Notes under the pieces: generated by a model | The model's input: the letters and a program-made list of their open reading frames with translations, nothing else | Database searches by the model: none | Told to the model about the DNA's origin: nothing | Origin: a virus | IMG/VR virus record: IMGVR_UViG_3300017991_000264 | Location: 1-34,074 of that record | Length of the DNA: 34,074 nucleotides | Direction: 5' to 3' (one strand) | Part shown: positions 26,357 through 33,031 of the stretch, in pieces | How positions within the stretch are numbered: the stretch's first letter is position 1 | Layout of the letters: each line of letters begins with the position of its first letter | Translations under genes and position numbers: made by a program

Positions 26357-27078
26357 TATTCCTCCCCGTCCCGCTGGGATACGATCGACTCCGCCATTTT
26401 AGGGCCGATCCCGTTAAGTTTTTGGAAGTCGGAGGCCTCAGCCCCCATGAAGCTCCAGATGTCGGGGAACGCGGCCCCGATCTCCATCGCCCTTCTCCAG
26501 CCGACACCCTCGAACTGAGCTGCTATCCTCGAAACCAGTGATGGCTTCGTCAGTTTCGGGCTGTCCGGACCTCGATGCCATTGGAGATGCGACCGGTGCC
26601 GGTCCCAGGGCTTCTGCCACCAGCGGTAGCATGAGTCGAGCCAATTGGCCGTCTCCCACTTATTTGAGGTCGAGACGCAGACGACGTTGCAGATGACTTG
26701 GAGCGTGTTGACGTAGGAGTAGACGTCCCGCGCCATGAATCGGCGGGAGCCTTGGGACGCCGCAATCCACTTTCCGCCGCGACCTATCCGCTGAAGAATG
26801 CCGGATTCCCGGTCCGGACGCCAGATCCCCTCGATGATGAGGTAGGGCGTATCGTAGTTTTGGAGAAGGCCGACGAGTTGATGGCCGCTGAGTCGTCCGG
26901 TGACCATGGAGTTGAGGAAATCGAGAAGGGACTTGCGTTCGACTCCGACGATGGACTCCCCCTCTGGGCCTTGACCGACCCAGGAGAAATCGGCGAATTC
27001 CAGGTAACATGTGACACTGGGGGTGGACAGAAGAGGAGCAAGCTCTCCCGATCCGGTCCGCTCATCGACAAGGATCAT
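26356..27078 (-). CDS. ERCC4-type nuclease with C-terminal helix-hairpin-helix
   Basis: The start at ATG 27078 is fixed by GAGGAGGAAAG directly upstream; a longer frame from 27150 has no such site. The 240-residue protein opens MILVDERTGSGEL (Asp5, Arg7) and has the ERCC4 core motif GVERKSLLDFLNS (Glu47, Arg48, Lys49, Asp53), so the XPF/MUS81-type metal-binding site is intact. The C-terminus carries a helix-hairpin-helix (LNGIGPKMAESIVS, about 222-235) for DNA binding. Such nucleases cut branched or forked DNA and are found in phages near Sak4-type genes. Here it lies three genes downstream of the Sak4-like ATPase. Confidence 0.87.
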   Translation of the reverse strand: MILVDERTGSGELAPLLSTPSVTCYLEFADFSWVGQGPEGESIVGVERKSLLDFLNSMVTGRLSGHQLVGLLQNYDTPYLIIEGIWRPDRESGILQRIGRGGKWIAASQGSRRFMARDVYSYVNTLQVICNVVCVSTSNKWETANWLDSCYRWWQKPWDRHRSHLQWHRGPDSPKLTKPSLVSRIAAQFEGVGWRRAMEIGAAFPDIWSFMGAEASDFQKLNGIGPKMAESIVSQRDGEE

Positions 27079-27268
27079 CTTTCCTCCTCTTTCTTTTGGG
27101 GTCGTGGATCCCCAGGCCCCTAACCCCAGTGAATTTGGAGCCGGGGGCATTAGCTATTTTGGCGTCAAAGACCCTGTGACATTTGTCGCACATTAGGGTC
27201 ATCCTGTCAGGCCTACGGTCAGGAACGGATACGTAGCGTCCTCCGCATCTGCATCCACTCGGCATCAT
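27062..27268 (-). CDS. Small zinc-ribbon protein
   Basis: The product (68 residues from ATG 27268) has CRCGG at residues 6-10 and CDKCH around 27-31, two paired-cysteine knuckles of a zinc ribbon, then a basic C-terminal tail (DPKRKRRKDDPCR). AAGGGGGTGAT precedes the start, and the ATG overlaps the upstream stop (ATGA); a second ATG follows at once. It overlaps the ERCC4 gene by 17 bases. It could bind DNA or act as a partner of the neighbouring nuclease, which is inference. Confidence 0.66.
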   Translation of the reverse strand: MMPSGCRCGGRYVSVPDRRPDRMTLMCDKCHRVFDAKIANAPGSKFTGVRGLGIHDPKRKRRKDDPCR

Positions 27269-27465
27269 ATCACCCCCTTCTCTTTGGCCAGCCATTCGGG
27301 CATGATGACGTCGTCGCAATCCCCGACGTCGGGCCAATCCTCAAGCTGAGACTTGGGAAGCCAAACCGCCTCCGGATCCCCAAAGTCTACTAGGATCGCG
27401 TAGTCAGTCTCATGCCTTACCTCTCCGGTTATCGTTATCATGTTGTCTGTGCTGCCGTATGTCAT
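27265..27465 (-). CDS. Small beta-barrel-like hypothetical protein
   Basis: The start at ATG 27465 has AGGAGGT six bases ahead. The 66-residue protein reads MITITGEVRHETDYAILVDFG then EAVWLPKSQLEDWPDV, a pattern of short strands with a WLPKSQ turn that recurs in small phage proteins near recombination genes. An acidic helix ends it (DCDDVIMPEWLAKEKGVI). No activity is known. It is the third gene in a coupled block with the zinc ribbon and ERCC4 nuclease. Confidence 0.66.
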   Translation of the reverse strand: MTYGSTDNMITITGEVRHETDYAILVDFGDPEAVWLPKSQLEDWPDVGDCDDVIMPEWLAKEKGVI

Positions 27466-27476
27466 GGATCTACCTC

Positions 27477-28217
27477 CTATTCCCAGGTGTCGGGGGGCAG
27501 CATCGGCAAGACCACGGCCCCAAGCCCCTGAAAGTTGCACATGTCCCCCTCCAGTTCAAAGCCCATTAGGTCCGGGTCATGCCGACAGTCCTGAATCGTG
27601 AGAGTGAACCCCTCCTCGTCGTAGTGGTCGATTTGAGCGTTGACCTGGACTAGGTACCCCGTGTCCTTGAATCCGGAGCGAGTCCACTCCCCGGTCGGAG
27701 CTGCCTTCGGCCCGTTCCCCGAGTAGACCTCTTTCATCTTGTGGAGCAGGACGAGGTTCTTGTCCCAGTTGAATGCCTCCCGGATCAAAGCGCGGTACTC
27801 GGCATTGACGGGTCCGTACTGATACGGCATGACCTGAGTCAAGCGTCCGAACCGGGCCATCCGGAGGAGTTCCCAGACCTCCGTCGCGGTGTCCACGACC
27901 ATTGTCCGGATATAGTTGCTCCGGAGCATAGCCTTGAAGGCGGTCTCGAACCGGTCCCACTCGTCCTCCGCGTCGGTCTCCTCGTTCTCGACTCGAGCGA
28001 CTTCGAGGACGTGGATCTCCTTGTCCCCGGTGAATTTGCCGACGACCCCCTCCATGCCGATGTCCGCATTGAAGTATGCGATGGGTCCTGGGGCTGTCAT
28101 CGCAAAATGCGACTTCCCCTGCTTCTCGTGACCGGACACTGACACGATCAGTCGGGGCTTGACCCCAATCTTCTTTGCGTCCGTGAATCCGGCCTTTTGC
28201 ATCATGGCTTTAGTCAT
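27477..28217 (-). CDS. Sak4-like RecA-fold recombination ATPase
   Basis: The 246-residue protein has a Walker A motif GHEKQGKS (29-36) after a beta strand (RLIVSVS) and a Walker B-like strand TMVVDTATEVWELL about residues 105-118, the core of the AAA_24/Sak4 group. Sak4 proteins are single-domain RecA/Rad51 relatives that promote strand annealing with their phage ssDNA-binding protein. GGAGGAACTAA precedes the ATG. Neighbours fit this: a candidate ssDNA-binding protein, two nucleases and a helicase all in the same leftward transcript. Confidence 0.85.
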   Translation of the reverse strand: MTKAMMQKAGFTDAKKIGVKPRLIVSVSGHEKQGKSHFAMTAPGPIAYFNADIGMEGVVGKFTGDKEIHVLEVARVENEETDAEDEWDRFETAFKAMLRSNYIRTMVVDTATEVWELLRMARFGRLTQVMPYQYGPVNAEYRALIREAFNWDKNLVLLHKMKEVYSGNGPKAAPTGEWTRSGFKDTGYLVQVNAQIDHYDEEGFTLTIQDCRHDPDLMGFELEGDMCNFQGLGAVVLPMLPPDTWE

Positions 28218-28461
28218 TTAGTTCCTCCATTTCACATCCGACTTGGGACACCACATACCATGGTTTCCCAGCCGGTTCGTTTGTCGAGATCCAATCGCTC
28301 GGATTGTAATTGTCCGGGCAGGAAACCGGAATCTCGTAGGGTTTGGGGTCGGAGCAGCGGATGCACACGGAGCCTTCAGGGGCCAGGAGATGGTCCCCGA
28401 AGAAATTGTAATGGACCGCACAGCCCCGACACATGTAGATTTTGCCAATTGGTCTGCTCAT
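28210..28461 (-). CDS. Small cysteine-rich (zinc-binding) protein
   Basis: The 83-residue product has MCRGC (10-14) and CIRC (33-36), a typical four-cysteine zinc site, plus two further cysteines (48 and 76). GGGGGAG precedes the ATG, which overlaps the upstream TGA (ATGA); its own end overlaps the Sak4-like gene by eight bases. No known family is recognised. Confidence 0.66.
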   Translation of the reverse strand: MSRPIGKIYMCRGCAVHYNFFGDHLLAPEGSVCIRCSDPKPYEIPVSCPDNYNPSDWISTNEPAGKPWYVVSQVGCEMEELND

Positions 28462-28685
28462 AGCGTCTCCCCCTTATGCCAAGTCTGGAAGTCGGCCTCA
28501 GTCAAGTGATCGGATTCGGGTATATCTTTTATGAGATGTTTATGATGATGACACGCAAAATCCCCGGTATGTCGGGCCGATATTCCGGCCTTTCTCCAAA
28601 TGGCGTCGACCTTCTCCGGTTTGCAGTGGTCGCAGTATATGTTTCCCGCCCTTTCCCTCTCCTTGTTTTTGATCATCCTTATCAT
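28458..28685 (-). CDS. Small Cys/His-rich protein
   Basis: The start is placed at ATG 28685 because it overlaps the nuclease gene stop as ATGA; the ribosome site (GAGGGACAA) is modest. The 75-residue product holds YCDHC (18-22) and a downstream CHHHKH cluster (about 45-50), a plausible metal-binding or HNH-like small fold. I see no full HNH motif, so the activity is left open. Upstream and downstream genes are both coupled to it. Confidence 0.6.
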   Translation of the reverse strand: MIRMIKNKERERAGNIYCDHCKPEKVDAIWRKAGISARHTGDFACHHHKHLIKDIPESDHLTEADFQTWHKGETL

Positions 28686-29230
28686 TTGTCCCTCGCTCTC
28701 AGGATCATCTCCCAATTCCGCTCCAGCTCCCGTTGGGTAAACACGATCCGGGAGACTCGGTAGATGGGGCCAGAGCCTTTATAGTCTCCCATGCAGTGGA
28801 AGATCCTCATGATCCCGACCGTAGTGTCCAGGGCGTAGCAGTAGGACTTGAGCTGCAGCATGTAGTGGAGCTGCTCGGTCGGACAGGACTTGGTGCTCTT
28901 CCAGGTGAATTTCACTTCCTCCACGACGAGGGGGACGATCCCCGCTGGGTCCGGCCCGATTCCGTCCGGGGCAAGCCAGATACCGTCCTTCTGGATCTGT
29001 GGTGGCTTGAAGATGTACTTGTCCGCCATGCAGCGGGAATAGATCTCCTCCCAGAGGGTCCCGATCTCCGCTGTCAGTTCCATGTCGGTGAAGCCCCCCT
29101 TGCCCTTCCAGTAACCCATGTCCTTGAGAAGGGGTCGGGTGAGATCCGACAGGTGCGTCCCCTTTTGCCTTGGTTCGTCGTCGGGCCAAATGACCCCTGG
29201 CCAACGTTCATCTACAGTTTCGACTTCCAC
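28682..29230 (-). CDS. RecB/Cas4-like PD-(D/E)XK nuclease
   Basis: The protein carries the RecB-family nuclease elements in order: a helix with MELTAEIGTLWEEIY, then PDG (in LAPDGIG), EVK in VVEEVKFTWK, and the QxxxY motif in EQLHYMLQLKSYCYAL. It probably degrades or processes DNA ends. The start is uncertain. GTG 29230 forms TAGTG with the upstream stop and has GGAG eight bases ahead. ATG 29257 lies only after AGGACGG, and an ATG at 29338 would overlap the previous gene heavily. From 29230 the product is 182 residues. No Fe-S cysteine cluster of Cas4 type is visible. Confidence 0.8.
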   Translation of the reverse strand: MEVETVDERWPGVIWPDDEPRQKGTHLSDLTRPLLKDMGYWKGKGGFTDMELTAEIGTLWEEIYSRCMADKYIFKPPQIQKDGIWLAPDGIGPDPAGIVPLVVEEVKFTWKSTKSCPTEQLHYMLQLKSYCYALDTTVGIMRIFHCMGDYKGSGPIYRVSRIVFTQRELERNWEMILRARDK

Positions 29231-29496
29231 TAGCGTTTCTCCATCCAGCCGATGCATCCGTCCTGAGAGCAGGAGCCAGCCGTAGCCCGATCGTAGGACG
29301 TATAACGCCAGTAGGCGAGATGTCCGCAGACGGGGCACGGGGAAGTCCCGGCCTCGCTCTCAGGGCCACATTGAGCCTTGATTGATTCGATCAGTTTCTC
29401 CGTTTCCTCTAACTTGAACTCTTCCCAACTGTTGTCCACATCTATCAGTTTCTCCGTTTCCTCTGATTTGAACTCTTCCCAAATGTCATCTGGCAT
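29230..29496 (-). CDS. Zinc-ribbon protein with an 18-residue tandem repeat
   Basis: The 88-residue protein starts after AGGAGAACTGAC. Its N-terminal part holds two copies of an 18-residue unit (WEEFKSEETEKLIDVDNS and WEEFKLEETEKLIESIKA), likely amphipathic helices. The C-terminal part has CPVCGH (54-59) and a second pair at CSQDGC (75-80), a zinc ribbon like those in phage ssDNA-binding or primase-linked proteins. Its stop TAG overlaps the nuclease GTG. The recent duplication is visible in the DNA too. Confidence 0.7.
   Translation of the reverse strand: MPDDIWEEFKSEETEKLIDVDNSWEEFKLEETEKLIESIKAQCGPESEAGTSPCPVCGHLAYWRYTSYDRATAGSCSQDGCIGWMEKR
29390..29485. repeat. Direct repeat, 54-base period, inside the zinc-ribbon gene
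   Basis: ATCAGTTTCTCCGTTTCCTC starts at 29390 and again at 29444, and TTGAACTCTTCCCAA follows in each copy. The 54-base offset equals 18 codons, so the repeat keeps the reading frame and makes the tandem WEEFK units. Confidence 0.85.
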
Positions 29497-29545
29497 GTCA
29501 GTTCTCCTATGAGAGGGGAGCCGAAGCCCCCCTCAGGTTGAGGAT

Positions 29546-30355
29546 TTAAGCCGAGACCAGGGTCCCGTCGTCGTATTCCCAGGGGCCTTCGGCCAGGAAC
29601 TCGTCATCGAACACCAACTTGACGACCGCATTCCGGTCCGGGTCGGTCTTCATGACCTGGAAGATCTTCGCGGGGAGTTCTTTCTTCGTCACGGTCCCTG
29701 CGTCCTCCAGGATCTCTAGGATAGCGGCTACGGCCTTGGCCCCGACGTCATCATCTCCGGCCTCCTCCTCTACCTCTTCGGCCTCGGGTTTGGCCTTGGC
29801 CTTGGCCTTGGCCTTGGCCTTCGGTTTCGCTTTGGCTTTGGCCTTGGACTTCGGCTTCTCCTCGTCCTCTTCCCACGGCAGGGTCAGGATTTCTCCGATC
29901 ACCAAAATGGTCTTTTCGTAGACCTTGCCATCGGCGCGGGGCTTTTCCTTGATTCCGGTCCGTTTGGGGGCCGGGATTTGGATCACGTGAGCCTTCATTC
30001 CGTCGAGGCTGGAGATGTCGTCCCCCAGCTTGTCAACCGGGAATCCAGCGTCTATTAGGGACTTCAGGAGGATCCCACCGTTCGACGTCATCCGAATGGC
30101 CGTAGCCGATCCGATTGCCTCCAGGGTCGTCCCATCCTCAGACGGCTCCCAATCCTCCGGTTTGCCCATGGAGTAGTACTGGACCACTTCCTCGCCTTCG
30201 GGGTCCGTCATGTGCAGGGCCAGTGCCGGAACGCCGGGGATCACGGTCCCGTTATAGTCAAACAACTCAAATCGGGCCTTGTCGATAGTCACGTCAACGT
30301 CGTCGATAAGGCCTCCGCCCTCTACAAAAGTCTCGGGGTTTAATGAAATTCCCAT
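29546..30355 (-). CDS. Candidate ssDNA-binding protein with Lys/Ala linker
   Basis: The 269-residue protein has AAGGAGAAGTAAC before its ATG. Residues 1-165 are beta-rich and look like a globular domain of a family I associate with phage Sak4 neighbourhoods (YYSMGKPEDWEPSEDG; GSATAIRMTSNGGILLKSL; IPAPKRTGI). Residues about 168-190 are a Lys/Ala/Pro repeat (KAKAKAKPKAKAKAKAKAK), followed by an acidic run (EAEEVEEEAGDDD) and a C-terminal helical domain of winged-helix type (LEDAGTVTKKELPAKIF). The ssDNA-binding role is inferred from gene order and layout. An alternative is an accessory protein of the helicase or ATPase. Confidence 0.6.
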   Translation of the reverse strand: MGISLNPETFVEGGGLIDDVDVTIDKARFELFDYNGTVIPGVPALALHMTDPEGEEVVQYYSMGKPEDWEPSEDGTTLEAIGSATAIRMTSNGGILLKSLIDAGFPVDKLGDDISSLDGMKAHVIQIPAPKRTGIKEKPRADGKVYEKTILVIGEILTLPWEEDEEKPKSKAKAKAKPKAKAKAKAKAKPEAEEVEEEAGDDDVGAKAVAAILEILEDAGTVTKKELPAKIFQVMKTDPDRNAVVKLVFDDEFLAEGPWEYDDGTLVSA

Positions 30356-30389
30356 GTTACTTCTCCTTACAGTTTAGGGTTTATGGTTT

Positions 30390-30402
30390 GGGGCTAAGCC
30401 CC
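30390..30402. other. Short hairpin in the helicase / ssDNA-binding gene gap
   Basis: GGGGC and GCCCC surround a TAA loop in the 57-base gap between two leftward genes. No T-run follows on the minus strand, so it is not a standard terminator. It could affect mRNA stability or processing in the operon. Confidence 0.4.
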
Positions 30403-30412
30403 GCTTCGTCCG

Positions 30413-31954
30413 TCAGATTCCTCCTTTCATGGGTTTAGGGATTGTAGCCATCTGCCTGTATGCCCCGCTGAACCAGCCAGGGAGCAGGTCTTGGTGTTTT
30501 GGTATCCACCACTGAATGTTGTTGTCCAGGACAAAGCACTCGGCCCAATCAGTCTCGGACCGGACCGCACGTCCAGCGGCCTGGACCAGGAGCTGAGCGA
30601 TGAGGTAAGGCACGTACATCTTGTCCGCTTTGTCCCGCGTCTTCATGATGTTCCCCCGAAGGTCGGGGTAGGGGACTTTGACGATTATCTGCCATCGGCA
30701 CTGGTCCTCGGGGAAGTCCCATCCGGTAGCCATGGACGGGGAGACGAGGATCGAGGGACTGTCCGGTTCTTTGAACCAGCGGACCGCACTCTCCGCACTC
30801 TTGGTGTCGTGGGTCATCATCTCATCGGAGTATCGGCTCCGCTCCATGACGAAGTCCCTCCGGGCATAGGACACGGTGTGGATGATGCCCTTCGTCCCGA
30901 GCCTCGGCTTTATTATCTGGTCAATCTTGTTGATCCAGAGGCGCTGCTCCAGGTCCGTGATCCGAAAATTCATCCGGACTGTGGGCAGGTGCGTGACGCG
31001 TCGATTCTCCACGGGGAAGGAGGACGGGTAGGTCTCAAACTTCGCGTCCTCAACCTCGATCCCCAGGAGGCTTGCGGTCTTTGGCACGACCGTGGCACTT
31101 GTCAGGAGAATTTTCGGGATCTTGAGGAACAGGAAGTCCTCAGAGTAAGGCCCAGGCCATGTCGGCTCAAGCTCGACGCGGTAATCGTCCATGACCCAAA
31201 TCCAGTCGGGGGAGATCGTCTCGAGCCTCTCCAACTTCCCCATTAGTTTGCGCAGGGACAGGACGAGCTTCGTCTTTCGGTTGTCCACGGCCCGATCATG
31301 CTCTATGCGAAGGCCCTGGAGCCTCGACTCGGCCCAAGAGGCCCATCCGCTGTGGCTTGAGGGCAAGGACCCCTTCAGGCCCAGCCTTGATTCCTCGAAC
31401 TTGTACTTCTTGCTGAACCCGACGCCTATGTGGTCGATTAAATGCCCCGGAGCCGCGTGTGCCTCGTCGAGCACCAGCAGGTCGAATTCTCCAAGCCCCG
31501 TGCCGTATTCGTTCTGAGACATCCAGTAGGCATAATTGGTGACGACCACCTTCGACTTTCGGGCACGTCGGACCAGATCGTAGTACGTGCAGCCCCCCTC
31601 GTCCCTCAGGGCGCACTTTGCCCCGAAGGCACAAATCCCCGCGTCACAGGTCACCTTCGTGTTCAGTCGGCAGGGATAATTCCCCCGGCCCCTGATGTCC
31701 AGGGCGAGGCCCTCAAACTCTGAGGCCAATTGCGACTGCAGGCCCTTCGTCGAGGTCAGGATGACGGTTCGGCCCTCTATAAGCTGGGAGGCCGTGACAT
31801 ACGTCAGGCTCTTGCCGAAGCCCGTGGGGCAATTTTGGATGAGGAATCGAGGCTCGGGGTCTGTGATCCGCTCACAGGCCCTATCCTGTCCCTTCCTCCA
31901 GGATGTGAATTTGTCCGGAAGCCCGAAGGCGACCGGTGGTGGAAGCCGCTCCAT
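30413..31954 (-). CDS. DinG/XPD-like superfamily 2 DNA helicase with Fe-S cysteines
   Basis: The 513-residue protein has PTGFGKS (43-49, motif I), DEAH (163-166, motif II), and QAAGRAVR near 470 (motif VI). Between motifs I and II lie cysteines 95, 103, 108, 114 and 122, as in the Fe-S domain of DinG/XPD helicases, and VVVTNYAYW (137-145) is typical of this group. Such enzymes unwind 5'-tailed DNA, D-loops or R-loops. GAGGAGG lies eight bases before ATG 31954. It sits early in the leftward transcript. No other replicative helicase or primase was recognised in the window, so it may be the main replication helicase. Confidence 0.88.
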   Translation of the reverse strand: MERLPPPVAFGLPDKFTSWRKGQDRACERITDPEPRFLIQNCPTGFGKSLTYVTASQLIEGRTVILTSTKGLQSQLASEFEGLALDIRGRGNYPCRLNTKVTCDAGICAFGAKCALRDEGGCTYYDLVRRARKSKVVVTNYAYWMSQNEYGTGLGEFDLLVLDEAHAAPGHLIDHIGVGFSKKYKFEESRLGLKGSLPSSHSGWASWAESRLQGLRIEHDRAVDNRKTKLVLSLRKLMGKLERLETISPDWIWVMDDYRVELEPTWPGPYSEDFLFLKIPKILLTSATVVPKTASLLGIEVEDAKFETYPSSFPVENRRVTHLPTVRMNFRITDLEQRLWINKIDQIIKPRLGTKGIIHTVSYARRDFVMERSRYSDEMMTHDTKSAESAVRWFKEPDSPSILVSPSMATGWDFPEDQCRWQIIVKVPYPDLRGNIMKTRDKADKMYVPYLIAQLLVQAAGRAVRSETDWAECFVLDNNIQWWIPKHQDLLPGWFSGAYRQMATIPKPMKGGI

Positions 31955-31957
31955 GCT

Positions 31958-32497
31958 CTAATCCTCCTCTCGATCCTCTAAACTGGTTAACTGCAATGTC
32001 CTCCTCTGCTTTGGGCTGAGGATCGATCCGAATCGGGCCATCATCTCCTCCACGAACCTCTTCTCCAGATATCCGTCCAGGTTGGGGCTTACGGATCTAT
32101 AGTATCGAAGGACCACTCGAGGCGCATCCTCCGGTCGGCTTCGGACTATGGACTCGAGCCGGTTCATCATGGCCATCATCTCCGTGATCCTCTCCTCTTC
32201 CCTCAGGATCTCCTCCTCCGCTTTGATTAATCTCATCTGCCTCTCAATTTCGGGGTCCTTGTCCCTCCTCCGGAGCCACTCCATGTGCCGGTGCACCGCA
32301 TGCCGGAATAGGTCCCCCTTGACCCGATACGGGTACTTCCCCCCTTGCACCACCTCCTCTATCAGCCTCGACATCTTCGGGACGAACCTGAACCACGCCT
32401 TGGCAGTATGTCCGCTGGTGTCGGTGGCTGAGACTATCCACTCCTCCCTCTTGTCTCTCTCTTCCTCAAAATCGAAAATGTTCGCGTCTCGGCCCAT
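31958..32497 (-). CDS. Hypothetical helical early protein
   Basis: The 179-residue protein has AAGGAGAGAGA before its ATG. Its N-terminal half has a small beta/alpha region (EEWIVSATDTSGHTAKAWFRFVP) and a helix with YPYRVKGDLFRHAVHRHMEWL, which looks like a DNA-binding or ribbon-helix-helix-like surface. A long, charged, possibly coiled helix follows (IERQMRLIKAEEEILREEER). No exact family is recognised. Being second in the operon, right after the repressor, it may be regulatory or replicative. Confidence 0.6.
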   Translation of the reverse strand: MGRDANIFDFEEERDKREEWIVSATDTSGHTAKAWFRFVPKMSRLIEEVVQGGKYPYRVKGDLFRHAVHRHMEWLRRRDKDPEIERQMRLIKAEEEILREEERITEMMAMMNRLESIVRSRPEDAPRVVLRYYRSVSPNLDGYLEKRFVEEMMARFGSILSPKQRRTLQLTSLEDREED

Positions 32498-32506
32498 TCT
32501 CTCTCC

Positions 32507-32770
32507 TTACTTTCCCCCTGGGTTGTGGTCGTTGTGAATCAGGAATCCGCGCCTCCGGATCCCGTCGATAAGGTCGTCCTTGCCAATTCCCAGGCACTCA
32601 GCCAGAACCTCTGCGCACTTGAGGCTCGGGTTAGTCTTCCCGTTGAAGACTCGGGACATGTGACTGAGGCTATATCCGCTGGACGCGGCGAGCCTCGTCA
32701 GGTTGACCTCTCGGTTTCTCTTGACAAATTTCTTGCGCACACCAATAGTCATTTCAATCGACTGCTGCAT
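32507..32770 (-). CDS. XRE/Cro-CI-type transcriptional regulator
   Basis: The start at ATG 32770 is fixed by GGAAGGAGGAACCAA just upstream; the longer open frame to 33445 runs through the control region and the opposite gene and is rejected. The 87-residue protein has a lambda-repressor-like helix-turn-helix (about 23-65: NLTRLAASSGYSLSHMSRVF then KTNPSLKCAEVLAECLGI). It has no protease or oligomerisation domain, so it is Cro-like in size. It lies at the start of the leftward operon beside a divergent promoter pair and probably regulates one or both. Confidence 0.85.
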   Translation of the reverse strand: MQQSIEMTIGVRKKFVKRNREVNLTRLAASSGYSLSHMSRVFNGKTNPSLKCAEVLAECLGIGKDDLIDGIRRRGFLIHNDHNPGGK

Positions 32771-32818
32771 TTGGTTCCTCCTTCCGGGAATTCGCGCTCT
32801 CTTCGCGCTCAAAGGCCC

Positions 32819-32847
32819 ATTATACCGCGCCTCACGGCGCTCCGCAA
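32819..32847 (-). promoter_or_regulatory. Leftward sigma70-type promoter (early operon)
   Basis: On the minus strand TTGCGG (32847-32842) lies 17 bases ahead of a perfect TATAAT (32824-32819). It is about 50 bases upstream of the repressor start. The -35 matches the consensus at its first three positions. Confidence 0.68.
32827..32840. promoter_or_regulatory. Inverted repeat in the leftward promoter, operator candidate
   Basis: GCGCC-TCAC-GGCGC is a perfect five-base inverted repeat placed exactly between the -35 and -10 boxes of the leftward promoter. This is a usual place for a repressor site, and the XRE protein is the first gene controlled. Binding is inferred. Confidence 0.5.
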
Positions 32848-32853
32848 GCCCCC

Positions 32854-32882
32854 TTGGCGGACGACGCGCCCCCTGGTATAAT
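32854..32882 (+). promoter_or_regulatory. Rightward sigma70-type promoter (purZ operon)
   Basis: TTGGCG (32854-32859) and TATAAT (32877-32882) are 17 bases apart, giving a strong-looking promoter. It would give a leader of about 140 bases before the ATG at 33032. Confidence 0.75.
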
Positions 32883-32887
32883 AGGGG
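32870..32887. promoter_or_regulatory. Inverted repeat around the rightward -10 box
   Basis: CCCCT and AGGGG flank GGTATAAT, so the -10 element sits in the loop of a perfect five-base palindrome. It could be a repressor operator. It is shorter and different in sequence from the palindrome in the leftward promoter. Confidence 0.45.
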
Positions 32888-33031
32888 TGTTGAGGGCAGG
32901 ATTCCCCCGCTCGAAGCGCAGGAAATCCCCCCTCGAGAGCCGCAGCGCCCACGCGCATAATGCGGTGTACCATCCAACAGTAAAAGGACGGAGCGCCCAC
33001 CGCGCAAACCCCGGTGGCGCAGGAGGAACCA

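Larger units (their letters stand above)
32771..33031. promoter_or_regulatory. Divergent control region between early operon and purZ operon
   Basis: This 261-base stretch contains no convincing gene. It holds two face-to-face sigma70-type promoters, palindromes and short direct repeats (TTCGCGCTC at 32791 and 32802, and AGCGCCCAC at 32944 and 32992). It is GC-rich apart from the two TATAAT boxes. It may also hold an origin, but no iteron array or AT-rich unwinding stretch is seen. Confidence 0.8.

Noticed and set aside
28458-28685. HNH endonuclease
   Set aside because: The CxxC and CHHHKH residues are suggestive, but the asparagine and final histidine of an HNH motif are not found in order.
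30390-30402. Hairpin as a terminator for the helicase gene
   Set aside because: A short stem with no T-run on either strand.
32956-32961. CATAAT as a second rightward promoter
   Set aside because: The -35 position holds TCGAGA, too far from consensus.
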